From Sphingomonas dokdonensis (GTDB lineage: Bacteria; Pseudomonadota; Alphaproteobacteria; Sphingomonadales; Sphingomonadaceae), in assembly GCF_002197685.1 (NCBI RefSeq), contig NZ_NBBI01000001.1, positions 558,001 through 622,000 of the forward strand: a stretch of DNA of 64,000 nucleotides. Direction: 5' to 3'. The position numbers were made by a program, and so were the translations under genes. The stretch's first letter is position 1; the number at the start of each line of letters is the position of its first letter. This document shows, in pieces, positions 53,900 through 63,576 of the stretch. The notes under the pieces were generated by a model, which saw only the letters and a program-made list of their open reading frames with translations, was not told the DNA's origin and made no database searches.

Positions 53900-56800
53900 T
53901 GACCGAAGATACCGCGCCCGACCGGATCGAAACCACGCACCGCCCCCTGTGGCAGCGCATCCTGAAATGGATCGGCATCGCGATCGCCGGTCTGCTGCTG
54001 CTGGTGCTTGTCGTCGTATTCGGGATCAATACCGATCCGGGGCGGCGGTTCGTCGCCGACCAGCTCGGCAATTATAAGACGGCGAGCGGGCTCAACATCA
54101 AGGTCGGGCGGATCGATGGTTCGCTATACGGCCGCATGGTGCTAACTGATGTGCGGGTCAGCGATCCCAAGGGCGTGTTCATCTCGTCGCCGCGGCTAGA
54201 GGTGAATTGGCGTCCGTTCGCGTTCATCAACAATCATGTGGATGTGCGCAGCCTGCAAAGCGCGCTGATCACCATGGCGCGCAATCCGGAGCTGATCCCG
54301 CAGCCAAGCGATCCCAACGCACCTTTGCTGCCGGACATCGACATCGACATCGATCGACTGAGCGTCGATCGCTTCGTGATGGAGCCGCCGGTTGCCGGCC
54401 AACGGCATGTCGGCAAAATCGAAGGGTCGGCGCATATCGCGAACCGCCGCGCGCAGCTGAGCGTCGATGCTGCGGCGCTGCGTGGGCAGGGCATGGCTGG
54501 CGGCGACCGCCTGCGGCTGCGGCTTGATGCCGTGCCGGAGGACAACAAGCTCGACGTCGACGTGCGGCTTGCCGCGCCGGTCGGCGGCGTCATCTCCTCG
54601 CTGGCGGGGACCAAGGCACCGCTCACCGCGACGATCGGTGGCCGCGGCAGCTGGGCGTCGTGGCAGGGCAAGGCAGTTGCCGATCTGGGCGGCGGTCGTT
54701 TGGCCGATCTAAACCTTACCGCGCGCAACGGACAGATCACGGTTCGCGGCGCGACCCAGCCCGGCCTGTATCTGGAAGGACCGGTCGAGCGGCTCACCGC
54801 GCCGCGTCTTCAGGTCGCGATCGACACCACGCTGGAAGAGCGGCGCGTGGATACGCGCATCAAGCTGCGGTCGGATGCGCTGGCGATCGATGCGGGCGGT
54901 CTGATCGACCTTGCGAACAGCCGCTTCGGCAACTTCGCCGTGGATGCCAGGCTGCTGACACCCGGCGCCATTGCGCCGAATTTGCGCGGGCGCGACGTGC
55001 TCGCACGCGCGGTGCTGGACGGCGCATTCGCCACGCCGACAATCGATTACAAGCTGCGCGCGACAACGCTCGGCTTTGGCGACACGGTGGTGGAGAACCT
55101 TTACGCCGAAGGGCTGGCGCGGGTGGACTCTGCGCGCATCCTGGTGCCTGTGAAGGCGCGCGCACGCCGGATCGGCGGCCTCAATCCGGCGCTTGGCGGC
55201 CTGACGACCAACGCCCGGATCGAAGGCGACATCGCCATCGACATGCCGACGATCCTTTCGGACAATCTACGTATCCGATCCGACACGATCGACGCGACGG
55301 CAATCATCGCGGCGAACATGGAGACGGGGCGCTACACCGGCGCGATCAAGGGGCGGGTCAACAACTTCCGTGTCGATGGCGTCGGCATCATCAACCTGGA
55401 TACCGATGCGAAATTGGTGACCAAGCCGAACGGCGGCTTCGGCGTGATCGGGCGGGTGGGCATCCAGACGCGCGAGATCTTCAACGATGGCGTGCGGACG
55501 TTCCTGGGCGGCAATGCCGTAGCGGTCGCCAATGTCGGCTACGACACCGACGGGCTCGTCACGTTCCGCGACTTGCGCGTGACCGCGCCATCGTTCCGAG
55601 TGACGCGCGGCAGCGGCCGTTACGATCTGAACACCGGCGCCGTGCTGGTGGAGGCTGATGCCTTTTCGGCGCAATACGGCCCCTTGTTCGCGCGCGTGAC
55701 GGGCAGTGCGACAGCGCCTGTCGTCAACCTTCGCGCGCCCCGTCCGGGGCTTGGCATCGGGCTGGCGAATTTGGATGCGCGGATCGTCGGGCGCGGCGGC
55801 GCCTATGCGGTGACGGCGACTGGCGGGACAACCTACGGCCCGTTCAACGCCGACGTTCTGGTAAACCCGGGAACGCAGCTGGCGATCGATATTCGCCGGG
55901 TGGTATTCGCTGGTGTGAATTTCTCGGGCCGTGTGGTGCAAACCCCGGCCGGGCCGTTCGCAGGCCGGGTGCAGTTCGCCGGATCGGGGTTGTCGGGCGC
56001 GGCGGTGCTCGGCGCGCAAGGCAAGTACCAGCGCGCGGACGTCGATGCGCGGGCGAATGCCGCCAAGATCCCGGGCGATGTCGATTTCGTGATCGGCCGC
56101 GCGATCGTGAAGGCAAGCGTGGTGCTTTACGATCAGCCGCAGATCGTCGCGGACGCGCAGGTAGCCGATCTTCGCTACGGCCCGACGGTGATCCAGACCG
56201 GACGCGTGAAGGTGAACTATGCCGGCGGGCGCGGCACGGCGCAGGCCTTGCTGACCGGATCCAACAGCGTACCGTTCCGACTGGCAGCCAACGCGCGCCT
56301 TTCGCCAAACGAGTATGTCGTGGCGCTGAAGGGGCAGGCGAACAACATCAACTTCGCCACGCAAAATCCGGCGCGTATCACCGCGGCGAACGGCAGCTAC
56401 CGGCTTGCGCCGACGGCGATCGCTTTCGACCAGGGGCGACTGCGGATCGCGGGAAGCTATGGCAACGGGCTTGCCGCGCAGCTCCGGCTCGACAGTCTGG
56501 ACCTGTCGATCGCCAACGCGCTGGTCCCGAACCTCGGGCTGGGCGGCAAGGCGACCGGCAGCCTGGACTTTACGCAAAGCAGTTCCAGTGCCTTCCCGCA
56601 GGCGGATGCCCGCCTGACGATCAGCAACTTCACGCGGTCGAGCCTGGCCAGCGTGTCGCAGCCGGTCGACGTAGTGGTTGCCGGTCGGCTGGTGCAGAAT
56701 GGCGGCGAGATGCGGGCGCTGGTGAAGCGCGGGGCGACGACGATCGGCCGGGCACAGGCATTCCTGCGTCCGGTCGGCGGTGGCGGCTCATGGGCATCGC

Positions 56801-58110
56801 AGCTGATGGCGGCACCATTGAGCGGCGGAATCCGCTACAATGGCCCGTCGAGCGTGCTGTTCAGCCTCGCCGGTCTCGCCGAACAGCAATTGACCGGACC
56901 GATGGTGGTTGCCGCCGATTTCTCGGGTCGCGTGTCCTCTCCGCAGCTGAATGGCATGATCCGGGCGGACAATCTGATCTACGAAAACGAGACATACGGT
57001 ACGCGCCTGTCCAACATGGCGGTGCGTGCGCGGTTCACGGCCGACCGCTTGCAGCTCGACAGCCTGACGGCGAAGGCGGGTGACGGATCGGTCCGGGCGC
57101 AGGGGTATGTGAGCCTGGCAGGCGACCTTGGGTATCCGTTGCAGATCGACGCACGACTTGATGACGCGCAGCTGGCCCAATCGGACGCCATCGGCGCGAC
57201 CGTGAGCGGGACCGTATCGGTGACCAACGGCCGCGATGGCGGGTTGATCAAGGCAGACCTGACCATTCCGGAGGCGCGCTACGAAATAATCCGTCAAGGC
57301 TCGGCCGAAGTGCCCGAGCTGACCGGTGTTCGCCGCAAGAGCGACATCCGCCCTGCGCGGATCACCGATCGGCCGGCGCCGGCATCGCCGCCGGGGCTGT
57401 TCCGCCTCGACATGCGCGTGCGCGCCGACAATCGCCTGTTCGTTTCCGGCATGGGACTGGAGAGCGAGTGGGAAGCGGACATGCGGATCGGCGGCACCTC
57501 TGCTGCTCCGACGATTGCCGGCGGCCTGGATCTGGTACGCGGCACCTATTCGTTCGCCGGCAAGCGCTTCGAGGTGGAGCGCGGACGCGTCCGCTTCCGC
57601 GGTGGCGCGCTGACCGATCCCGACATCGATATCCGGGCGACGACCCAGAACGATGGCGTGACGTTCGTCATCAACGTGACGGGCACTGGGCAGCGGCCGC
57701 AGATCAGTTTCACCTCCACCCCGCCGCTGCCGCAGGACGAGGTGCTGAGCCGCCTGCTGTTCGGCACCAACCCGGAGAATTTGTCGGCCACGGAAGCCAT
57801 CCAGCTGGCCGCTGCGCTCAACTCGCTGCGTGGCTCTGGCGGCGGGCTGAACCCGCTGGGCAAGCTGCGGTCGGCGACTGGTTTCGATCGCCTGCGCGTG
57901 CTGGGTGCGGACGATGCGTCCGGTCGCGGCACCGCATTGGCGGCGGGCAAGTATCTGACCGACGACATCTATGTGGAGATCGTGACCGATGCGCGTGGGT
58001 TCACCGCGACGCAGCTGACCATCGCACTCACCCGATCGCTGAGCCTGCTGACCCAGGCCGGATCGTTCGGCGGATCGAATGCGCAGCTGCGCTATTCCAA
58101 GGACTATTGA
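53899..58110 (+). CDS. tamB: Translocation and assembly module protein TamB
   Basis: 1403 aa. One N-terminal membrane anchor (IGIAIAGLLLLVLVVVFGIN, residues about 27-48) and a very long periplasmic repeat region predicted to form a beta-taco groove for hydrophobic substrates. The C-terminal TamB/DUF490 domain is recognisable by NRLFVSGMGLESEWEADMRI, VRGTYSFAGKRFEVERGRVR, LPQDEVLSRLLFGTNPENLS and VEIVTDARGFTATQLTIALT. Coupled to tamA by TGATG. No frameshift or internal stop. Confidence 0.95.
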   Translation: MTEDTAPDRIETTHRPLWQRILKWIGIAIAGLLLLVLVVVFGINTDPGRRFVADQLGNYKTASGLNIKVGRIDGSLYGRMVLTDVRVSDPKGVFISSPRLEVNWRPFAFINNHVDVRSLQSALITMARNPELIPQPSDPNAPLLPDIDIDIDRLSVDRFVMEPPVAGQRHVGKIEGSAHIANRRAQLSVDAAALRGQGMAGGDRLRLRLDAVPEDNKLDVDVRLAAPVGGVISSLAGTKAPLTATIGGRGSWASWQGKAVADLGGGRLADLNLTARNGQITVRGATQPGLYLEGPVERLTAPRLQVAIDTTLEERRVDTRIKLRSDALAIDAGGLIDLANSRFGNFAVDARLLTPGAIAPNLRGRDVLARAVLDGAFATPTIDYKLRATTLGFGDTVVENLYAEGLARVDSARILVPVKARARRIGGLNPALGGLTTNARIEGDIAIDMPTILSDNLRIRSDTIDATAIIAANMETGRYTGAIKGRVNNFRVDGVGIINLDTDAKLVTKPNGGFGVIGRVGIQTREIFNDGVRTFLGGNAVAVANVGYDTDGLVTFRDLRVTAPSFRVTRGSGRYDLNTGAVLVEADAFSAQYGPLFARVTGSATAPVVNLRAPRPGLGIGLANLDARIVGRGGAYAVTATGGTTYGPFNADVLVNPGTQLAIDIRRVVFAGVNFSGRVVQTPAGPFAGRVQFAGSGLSGAAVLGAQGKYQRADVDARANAAKIPGDVDFVIGRAIVKASVVLYDQPQIVADAQVADLRYGPTVIQTGRVKVNYAGGRGTAQALLTGSNSVPFRLAANARLSPNEYVVALKGQANNINFATQNPARITAANGSYRLAPTAIAFDQGRLRIAGSYGNGLAAQLRLDSLDLSIANALVPNLGLGGKATGSLDFTQSSSSAFPQADARLTISNFTRSSLASVSQPVDVVVAGRLVQNGGEMRALVKRGATTIGRAQAFLRPVGGGGSWASQLMAAPLSGGIRYNGPSSVLFSLAGLAEQQLTGPMVVAADFSGRVSSPQLNGMIRADNLIYENETYGTRLSNMAVRARFTADRLQLDSLTAKAGDGSVRAQGYVSLAGDLGYPLQIDARLDDAQLAQSDAIGATVSGTVSVTNGRDGGLIKADLTIPEARYEIIRQGSAEVPELTGVRRKSDIRPARITDRPAPASPPGLFRLDMRVRADNRLFVSGMGLESEWEADMRIGGTSAAPTIAGGLDLVRGTYSFAGKRFEVERGRVRFRGGALTDPDIDIRATTQNDGVTFVINVTGTGQRPQISFTSTPPLPQDEVLSRLLFGTNPENLSATEAIQLAAALNSLRGSGGGLNPLGKLRSATGFDRLRVLGADDASGRGTALAAGKYLTDDIYVEIVTDARGFTATQLTIALTRSLSLLTQAGSFGGSNAQLRYSKDY

Positions 58111-58269
58111 TCGCAGGCGTTCAGCCGGTGTGCCTCAATCGGCATGCCGGCGCGCTTGTGGTCGGCCGCGAGCAGTGGGTGCATCGTTACGGTGAAGGGT
58201 AGGCTTCGCTCAGCGTCTTTCACACGCAGGCCTGCGCAACGCAGTAGGCTACACCACTGACATGCAAAT

Positions 58270-58300
58270 GCGCGCCAGAAGCAAATGGCCTCTGGCGCGC
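58270..58300. terminator. Long hairpin between tamB and the convergent hydrolase
   Basis: GCGCGCCAGA, 11-nt loop, TCTGGCGCGC: a perfect 10-bp stem in the 290-bp gap between convergent genes. No T-run follows on either strand, so it may act through RNA stability or Rho and not as a simple intrinsic terminator. Nothing else is evident in this gap. Confidence 0.45.
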
Positions 58301-58400
58301 GAAAAGATGAATCAGAATGTGATCGGGGCTGCGAAACGCCCTTCGAACTGACCTCGAACCAACCGGTGGGCAGCCACGGGCCGCCACACCGACCTGACGG

Positions 58401-59057
58401 TCACCGGATCGGAGAGTTCGGATCCAGCCTCATGTCGAGATAATCGTCCACCGACGTCATGAGCTCACCCATCTCGTGCTGGAAGAAATGGTTGGCCTTC
58501 GGGATCACGTCGTGGTGGATCGTGATGTGCTTTTGCGTCCTGAGCTTGTCGACCAGCTTCTGCGTCGCGGGCGGGGTGGCCACCTCGTCCTCGGCGCCCT
58601 GGATGATGATGCCCGACGACGGGCAGGGGGCCAGAAACGTGAAATCGTAAAGGTTCGCCGGCGGCGCGATCGAGATGAAGCCGCGGATCTCCGGCCGCCG
58701 CATCAGCAATTGCATGCCGATCCACGCACCGAAGCTGAACCCGGCGATCCAGGTGGTCGACGCTTCCGGGTGGAAGCTCTGCACCCAGTCAAGCGCGCTG
58801 GCCGCATCGGACAATTCGCCGACGCCATTGTCAAAGGTGCCCTGGCTCTTGCCGACACCACGAAAGTTGAAGCGCAGCGTCGCGAAACCGCGGCGTTGGA
58901 ACGTCTTGTAGAGCGCCTGGACGATGTGGTTGTTCATCGTCCCGCCTGCGGTCGGGTGCGGATGCAGGATCATCGCGACCGGCGCGCGCGGCTTGGGAGC
59001 GGGGGCGAAACGCCCTTCGAGACGGCCCTCGGGGCCAGGAAAGATCACTTCGGGCAT
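58401..59057 (-). CDS. Alpha/beta hydrolase of the COG2945 type
   Basis: 218 aa. Starts MPEVIFPGPEGRLEGRFAPA; has HPHPTAGGTMNNHIVQALYK, FNFRGVGKSQGTFDNGVGE, nucleophile elbow IAGFSFGAWIGMQLL, Asp in GAEDEVATPP and His in IPKANHFFQHEMGEL. This pattern is widespread and its substrate is not established. Divergent from the cysteine desulfurase operon with 72 bp between starts. Confidence 0.92.
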   Translation of the reverse strand: MPEVIFPGPEGRLEGRFAPAPKPRAPVAMILHPHPTAGGTMNNHIVQALYKTFQRRGFATLRFNFRGVGKSQGTFDNGVGELSDAASALDWVQSFHPEASTTWIAGFSFGAWIGMQLLMRRPEIRGFISIAPPANLYDFTFLAPCPSSGIIIQGAEDEVATPPATQKLVDKLRTQKHITIHHDVIPKANHFFQHEMGELMTSVDDYLDMRLDPNSPIR

Positions 59058-59129
59058 CGATACTCTGTCAGTTTAGTGCCGCGGATGTGGCGCGTTGAAC
59101 GAAGGGCTATATAGGGATCGCACCCGAAT

Positions 59130-60221
59130 ATGGAACGAGTTTTGCCTCAACGCCTCTATCTGGATCATGCCGCCACCACGCCGATGACCCCTGCGGCGCG
59201 CGACGCCATGCTGCGCGGGCTGGAGATATGGGCGAATCCTTCGTCGCCGCATGGCGAAGGACGGGCCGCAAGGGCGGCCTTGGAGGAGGCACGGGCTGCC
59301 GTCGGCCGCGCTTATGGCTGGTCGGGAGAGGTGTTGCTGACAAGCGGGGCAAGCGAATCGCTGTGGATCGCGCTCCGCCGCAGCGTCGTGGACACGCGGT
59401 TCGTTTCGCAGGTCGAGCATGACGCGGTGTTCCGTGCGGCGGGCGACGGTGCGGAGCCAGTTCCGGTAGACGGAAATGGTCGCATCGATCGGGATCGTCT
59501 TGCCGAGTTGTTGTCTGCGTCACGCACGGGCGGGGGGCGCTCACTGGTCTGTGTTCAGTGGTGCAATAGCGAGACGGGAGTGCTTCAGCCGCTTGCCGCC
59601 ATTGCGGCCGTCGTGGCGCAGGCCGGGGCGTTTTTGCTGGTCGATGCGGCGCAGATGCCGGCATCGCAGGCGCTCTCCGACAACGCCGACTTCGTTGCCT
59701 TGTCTTCGCATAAACGTGGCGGACCGCCGGGTATCGGCGCGTTGCTCGTGCGCGATCTTGCTACGTTGACCCCCACGGGTGGTCAGGAACGAGGTTATCG
59801 TGCGGGGACGGAAAATTTGCCGGCGGCGCTGGGCTATGCCGCAGCTTTGGGCGAGCCCGAGCCGGATCATGGACTGTTGCGGGCGCAGCTGGACGATGCG
59901 GTGCGGCGTTCCGGTGGGCTGGTGGTCGGCGACGAGGCGCCGCGCAATCCCGCTGTCGGTAGCTATCGGCTGCCGGGCGTGAGCGCCAATGCGCAGCTGA
60001 TCCAGCTCGATCTGGAGGGGATCGCAGTGTCGGCAGGGAGTGCGTGTGCCAGTGGCAGCCTGAAGCCGAGCCATGTGCTCCGGGCGATGGGCTGGAGCAC
60101 GGAGGATACGCGCGAGGTGATCCGCGTGAGCTTCGGACGGCATACCACCGTGGATGACGTTGACCGTTTCATCACGGCATGGCGGCGGATCGCCCGTGGT
60201 GCCCGGACGCTCGCGGCATGA
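59130..60221 (+). CDS. Cysteine desulfurase family protein (first of two)
   Basis: 363 aa class V PLP enzyme. Motifs: RLYLDHAATTPMTPAARDAM, LLTSGASESLWIAL, a His in QVEHDAV, CVQWCNSETGVLQPL, VDAAQMPASQ with the PLP Asp, Schiff-base Lys in ALSSHKRGGPPGIGA and the mobile catalytic Cys in VSAGSACASGSLKPSHVL. All key residues are present, so it should mobilise sulfur from cysteine for Fe-S clusters or thiolation. It is overlapped (ATGA) by a second desulfurase gene. The two differ clearly in sequence, so this is not a recent duplication. Confidence 0.9.
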   Translation: MERVLPQRLYLDHAATTPMTPAARDAMLRGLEIWANPSSPHGEGRAARAALEEARAAVGRAYGWSGEVLLTSGASESLWIALRRSVVDTRFVSQVEHDAVFRAAGDGAEPVPVDGNGRIDRDRLAELLSASRTGGGRSLVCVQWCNSETGVLQPLAAIAAVVAQAGAFLLVDAAQMPASQALSDNADFVALSSHKRGGPPGIGALLVRDLATLTPTGGQERGYRAGTENLPAALGYAAALGEPEPDHGLLRAQLDDAVRRSGGLVVGDEAPRNPAVGSYRLPGVSANAQLIQLDLEGIAVSAGSACASGSLKPSHVLRAMGWSTEDTREVIRVSFGRHTTVDDVDRFITAWRRIARGARTLAA

Positions 60222-61303
60222 TCTATCTCGATTATCAGGCGTCGACCCCGCTTGCGCCCGAAGCGTTCGAGGCGATGGTGCCGTGGCTGCGGGACCAGTT
60301 CGCCAATCCGCATTCGGCCAGCCGAATGGGGCGAGCGGCCAAGGCGACGATCGAGGTGGCGCGTGAGCAGATTGCGGCGCTGCTGCCGCAGGGCGGCCGC
60401 TTGGTGTTCACCAGTGGCGCGACGGAGGCGCTCAACTGGGCGTTGAAGGGCAGTCGCGGTTCGATCGTCACCATCGCGAGCGAACACGCCGCCGTGCTGG
60501 ACACGGTGCGCGCCGAGGGGGCGCGTGGGCGGGAGGTGACCGTGTTGCCCGTGCGACCGGATGGCCGGATCGACCTGTGGGTGGCGCGCCGCGTGCTGGG
60601 GCAGGGCGCCGGCGTGTTGGCCACGATGCTGGTCAACAACGAAATCGGGGTGCTCCAACCCGTGCCCGAGCTTGCCCGGATCGCGCGGCAGCATGGCACG
60701 CAGGTCTTATGCGACGCGGTGCAGGCCTATGGTCGCATCGCTGTGCCCGACACGTGCGACATGGTGGCAATCTCGGCACACAAGATTCACGGGCCAAAGG
60801 GGATCGGCGCGCTGTGGATCCGCGATGGTGTGACGCTCGACCCGCTGCTCGATGGTGGAGAGCAGGAGCACGGCCGGTCCGGCACGTTGAGCCCTGCCTT
60901 GTGCGTAGGCTTCGGCGTCGCGGCACGACTGATGAAGGAGCGGCACGCGGCCGACACGGCGCACGTCGACCGCCTATGGGACATGGCGACCGAGCGGCTA
61001 CGCGGCTGGACGATCAACGGGTCGGTGGAGCATCGCTATCGCGGCAACCTGAACGTGCGGCGGCGCGGCCTGGACGTGAACAGGCTGATGAGCGACTGCC
61101 GAAATGTCGCGTTCTCCGCCGGATCGGCGTGTGCGAGCGGATCGGGTCGGCCTTCGCATGTGCTGAAGGCGATCGGCCTGCTTGATGCCGATGCGCGATC
61201 CTCGATCAGGCTGGGCTTCGGGCGCTACACGACCGAGGCGGAGCTGGAAAAAGGGCTGAACGAGATCATCGCTGCTGCCGACGCGCAGCAGCTTCCCGCA
61301 TGA
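60218..61303 (+). CDS. Cysteine desulfurase family protein (second of two)
   Basis: 361 aa. MIYLDYQASTPLAPEAFEAM start, LVFTSGATEALNWALKGS, ITIASEHAAVLD-type His region (TIASEHAAVLDTVRAEG), MLVNNEIGVLQPV, CDAVQAYGRI with the PLP Asp, Schiff-base Lys in ISAHKIHGPKGIGALWI, catalytic Cys in FSAGSACASGSGRPSHVL. The start at 60218 overlaps the previous stop and fits the family; an upstream ATG at 60179 would add 13 residues inside the first gene. Its TGA overlaps the ferredoxin ATG. All three genes thus appear translationally coupled. Confidence 0.92.
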   Translation: MIYLDYQASTPLAPEAFEAMVPWLRDQFANPHSASRMGRAAKATIEVAREQIAALLPQGGRLVFTSGATEALNWALKGSRGSIVTIASEHAAVLDTVRAEGARGREVTVLPVRPDGRIDLWVARRVLGQGAGVLATMLVNNEIGVLQPVPELARIARQHGTQVLCDAVQAYGRIAVPDTCDMVAISAHKIHGPKGIGALWIRDGVTLDPLLDGGEQEHGRSGTLSPALCVGFGVAARLMKERHAADTAHVDRLWDMATERLRGWTINGSVEHRYRGNLNVRRRGLDVNRLMSDCRNVAFSAGSACASGSGRPSHVLKAIGLLDADARSSIRLGFGRYTTEAELEKGLNEIIAAADAQQLPA

Positions 61304-61602
61304 AGGTGTGCTTTCAAACTGCGGACAGCGCCATTGTGGAGGCGGATGCGTCGCCGGGTGATCGGCTTTTGAACGTCGCGCAGCGCGCGGGCATGCCGTT
61401 GGAGGGGACGTGTGAAGGGCAGATGGCGTGCGCGACCTGCCATGTGATCGTGTCGCCGGAGCACTTTCCCAAGTTGCCGGCAGCGAGCGAAGACGAGGAA
61501 GACATGCTGGATCTGGCGCCAGATGCGGCGCGAACCAGCCGTTTATCGTGCCAGATCGTGCTCACCGCGGCGCTTGACGGCCTTTTCGTTCGCATCCCCT
61601 GA
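61300..61602 (+). CDS. [2Fe-2S] ferredoxin, adrenodoxin type
   Basis: 100 aa. Cluster ligands in CEGQMACATCHVIV (C-x5-C-x2-C) and a fourth Cys in RLSCQIVL. The acidic loop SEDEEDMLDLA is the usual partner-docking helix of adrenodoxin/Isc-type ferredoxins. Coupled by ATGA to the second cysteine desulfurase, which suggests that it supplies electrons for iron-sulfur cluster assembly. Confidence 0.93.
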   Translation: MKVCFQTADSAIVEADASPGDRLLNVAQRAGMPLEGTCEGQMACATCHVIVSPEHFPKLPAASEDEEDMLDLAPDAARTSRLSCQIVLTAALDGLFVRIP

Positions 61603-61656
61603 GAATTGCCTGCCACGATGGGCTTGAACGAGGCGAAACGCTCGGCCATATGGCGC

Positions 61657-61752
61657 GCGGGAGTCGGGCGGACGTGGTCGTCGCCAACCTGGTCAGATCC
61701 TGACGGAAGCAGCCACAACGATTTCGCCGCGGGTCGTTCCGGCTCCCACCGC
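61657..61752 (+). ncRNA. ffs: Signal recognition particle RNA (4.5S type)
   Basis: The universally conserved SRP core is present: GGTCAGATCC...GACGGAAGCAGCC at about 61691-61713, where the GGTCAG and GGAAGCAGCC bulges bind Ffh. The flanks pair as a long hairpin, for example GGGAGTCGG at the 5' side with CCGGCTCCC at the 3' side (61739-61747). It lies between the ferredoxin and dnaX, a position seen for ffs in alphaproteobacteria. The exact ends are estimated. Confidence 0.85.
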
Positions 61753-61869
61753 GCCTCATGCCCCAGCGATGATCGAGAGTGGCGTGTCTGCTCAGTTGCC
61801 GATCCGTGGCGCTGCCTGGATGGTCTTCTCCCTTCGACAAGCCTTGTTCGCGCGCCTAGATAGACGGCG

Positions 61870-63576
61870 ATGACCGACTCCCTTCTTGGCCTAGACGAAC
61901 CGGTTCAGCCAACGCGCGGCGGCGACGCGTATCGCGTGCTGGCGCGCAAATATCGCCCGCAGACGTTTCAGGCGCTGATCGGCCAGGAAGCGATGGTCCG
62001 CACGCTGGAGAATGCGATCCGGCGCGATCGGATCGCGCATGCGTTTCTGCTCACCGGCGTACGCGGGGTGGGCAAGACGTCTACCGCGCGCCTTATCGCA
62101 AAGGCGCTGAACTGCATCGGACCTGACGGCAACGGCGGGCCATCGATCGATCCGTGCGGCGTGTGCGAGCCGTGCCGCGCGATCGCCGAAGGGCGCCATA
62201 TCGACGTGATCGAGATGGACGCCGCCAGCCATACCGGCATCGACGATATCCGCGAGATCATCGAGGCGTCGCGCTATGCTGCGGTGTCGGCGCGGTACAA
62301 AGTGTACATCATCGACGAAGTGCACATGCTGTCGAAGGCGGCATTCAACGGCCTGTTGAAGACGCTCGAGGAGCCGCCGGGGCATGTAAAGTTCCTGTTC
62401 GCCACGACCGAGGTGAACAAGGTGCCGGTGACGGTGCTGTCGCGCTGCCAGCGCTTCGACCTGCGACGCATCCCGGCCGAGCGATTGGCCGCGCACTTCG
62501 CAGCGGTGTGCGAGGCGGAAGGCGTGACTGCCGAGCCAGAGGCTCTGGCGCTGATCGCGCGGGCGGCCGAGGGATCGGCACGCGATGGCTTGTCGATCCT
62601 GGATCAGGCGATCGCCCATGCCGATCTGGAGGGTGGCGGCGTGAAAGCGCCAGCCGTGCGCGAGATGCTGGGCCTGTCGGATCGCAGCGCCGTGCGCGAT
62701 CTGCTTGCGTTGTTGCTCGGCGGCGATGCGCCGGGTGCGCTGGCGGCTTTGCGCCGGCAATATGACTACGGCGTCGATTCGCAGGGGGTGCTGCGCGCCC
62801 TGCTGGAGGCGGTGCACGGCGTAACCTTGGTCAAGGTCGGCACCGCGGAAGACCCGGCGCAACCGGCGGAAGAGCGTGACGCCTACCGTGAGTGGGCAGA
62901 GAAGCTCTCGTTCCCCTTGCTGCATCGATTATGGCAGTTGTTGCTCAAGGGGCATGATGAAGTCGCTCGGGCGGCGCTGCCGATCGAGACGGCCGAAATG
63001 GCGTTGCTGCGTGTGGTTCATGCCCGCAGCCTGCCCGATCCTGGCGAGCTTGCTCGACATTTGAGCGAAGGCCGGAGTGATCAGCCGCCGGTGGCCGCCG
63101 CACCTTCTGAGATGCCGAGCACGCGTGCTGCGGCGTCGGCGCAATCGGCGTTGCCGCAGGCCGCGGTACCAGTTGCTCCGGTACAGCCAGCATCAGATCC
63201 ATCGCAGGAGCCTGAGACCTTCGCAGCGTTGGTCGCATTGCTGGAGAACCACGGTCAGCATCTGCTGGCCGTGCGACTGGCGCACGGCGCACGCGTTGTC
63301 AGCTATGCGCCGCCCGAGATCGTGTTCAGCGGCGCGCGCCCGATTGCGGCCGATACGCTGGCGGAGACCGTGGCGGCGTTGCGCGGGATCACTGGCGCGG
63401 TCTGGAAGTTGTCACTGCTGGATGCGCCGGGAGAGCCGACGCTGAAGGAGGCGGCGGACGCCGCTGCAGAGGCTGATCGACAGGCGGTGCTGGCGACGCC
63501 GCTGGTGGAGGCCGCGCTGGCGGCATTCCCGGACGCCGAGCTGATTGACTGGCCCAAGAAGAGGAACAACGCGTGA
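61870..63576 (+). CDS. dnaX: DNA polymerase III subunits gamma/tau
   Basis: 568 aa. Clamp-loader ATPase: Walker A LLTGVRGVGKTSTARLIAKA, zinc site CGVCEPCRAI, Walker B VYIIDEVHMLSKAAFNGLLK, sensor-1 FLFATTEVNKVPVTVLSRCQ, then an Ala/Pro-rich linker (about 400-450) and a C-terminal tau-like domain. No A-run of the type used for programmed frameshifting is evident. Ends by overlapping the ybaB GTG (GTGA). Confidence 0.95.
   Translation: MTDSLLGLDEPVQPTRGGDAYRVLARKYRPQTFQALIGQEAMVRTLENAIRRDRIAHAFLLTGVRGVGKTSTARLIAKALNCIGPDGNGGPSIDPCGVCEPCRAIAEGRHIDVIEMDAASHTGIDDIREIIEASRYAAVSARYKVYIIDEVHMLSKAAFNGLLKTLEEPPGHVKFLFATTEVNKVPVTVLSRCQRFDLRRIPAERLAAHFAAVCEAEGVTAEPEALALIARAAEGSARDGLSILDQAIAHADLEGGGVKAPAVREMLGLSDRSAVRDLLALLLGGDAPGALAALRRQYDYGVDSQGVLRALLEAVHGVTLVKVGTAEDPAQPAEERDAYREWAEKLSFPLLHRLWQLLLKGHDEVARAALPIETAEMALLRVVHARSLPDPGELARHLSEGRSDQPPVAAAPSEMPSTRAAASAQSALPQAAVPVAPVQPASDPSQEPETFAALVALLENHGQHLLAVRLAHGARVVSYAPPEIVFSGARPIAADTLAETVAALRGITGAVWKLSLLDAPGEPTLKEAADAAAEADRQAVLATPLVEAALAAFPDAELIDWPKKRNNA

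Noticed and set aside
55267..56577. 436-codon minus-strand frame opposite tamB
   Set aside because: Shadow of the long TamB repeat region; no recognisable domain.
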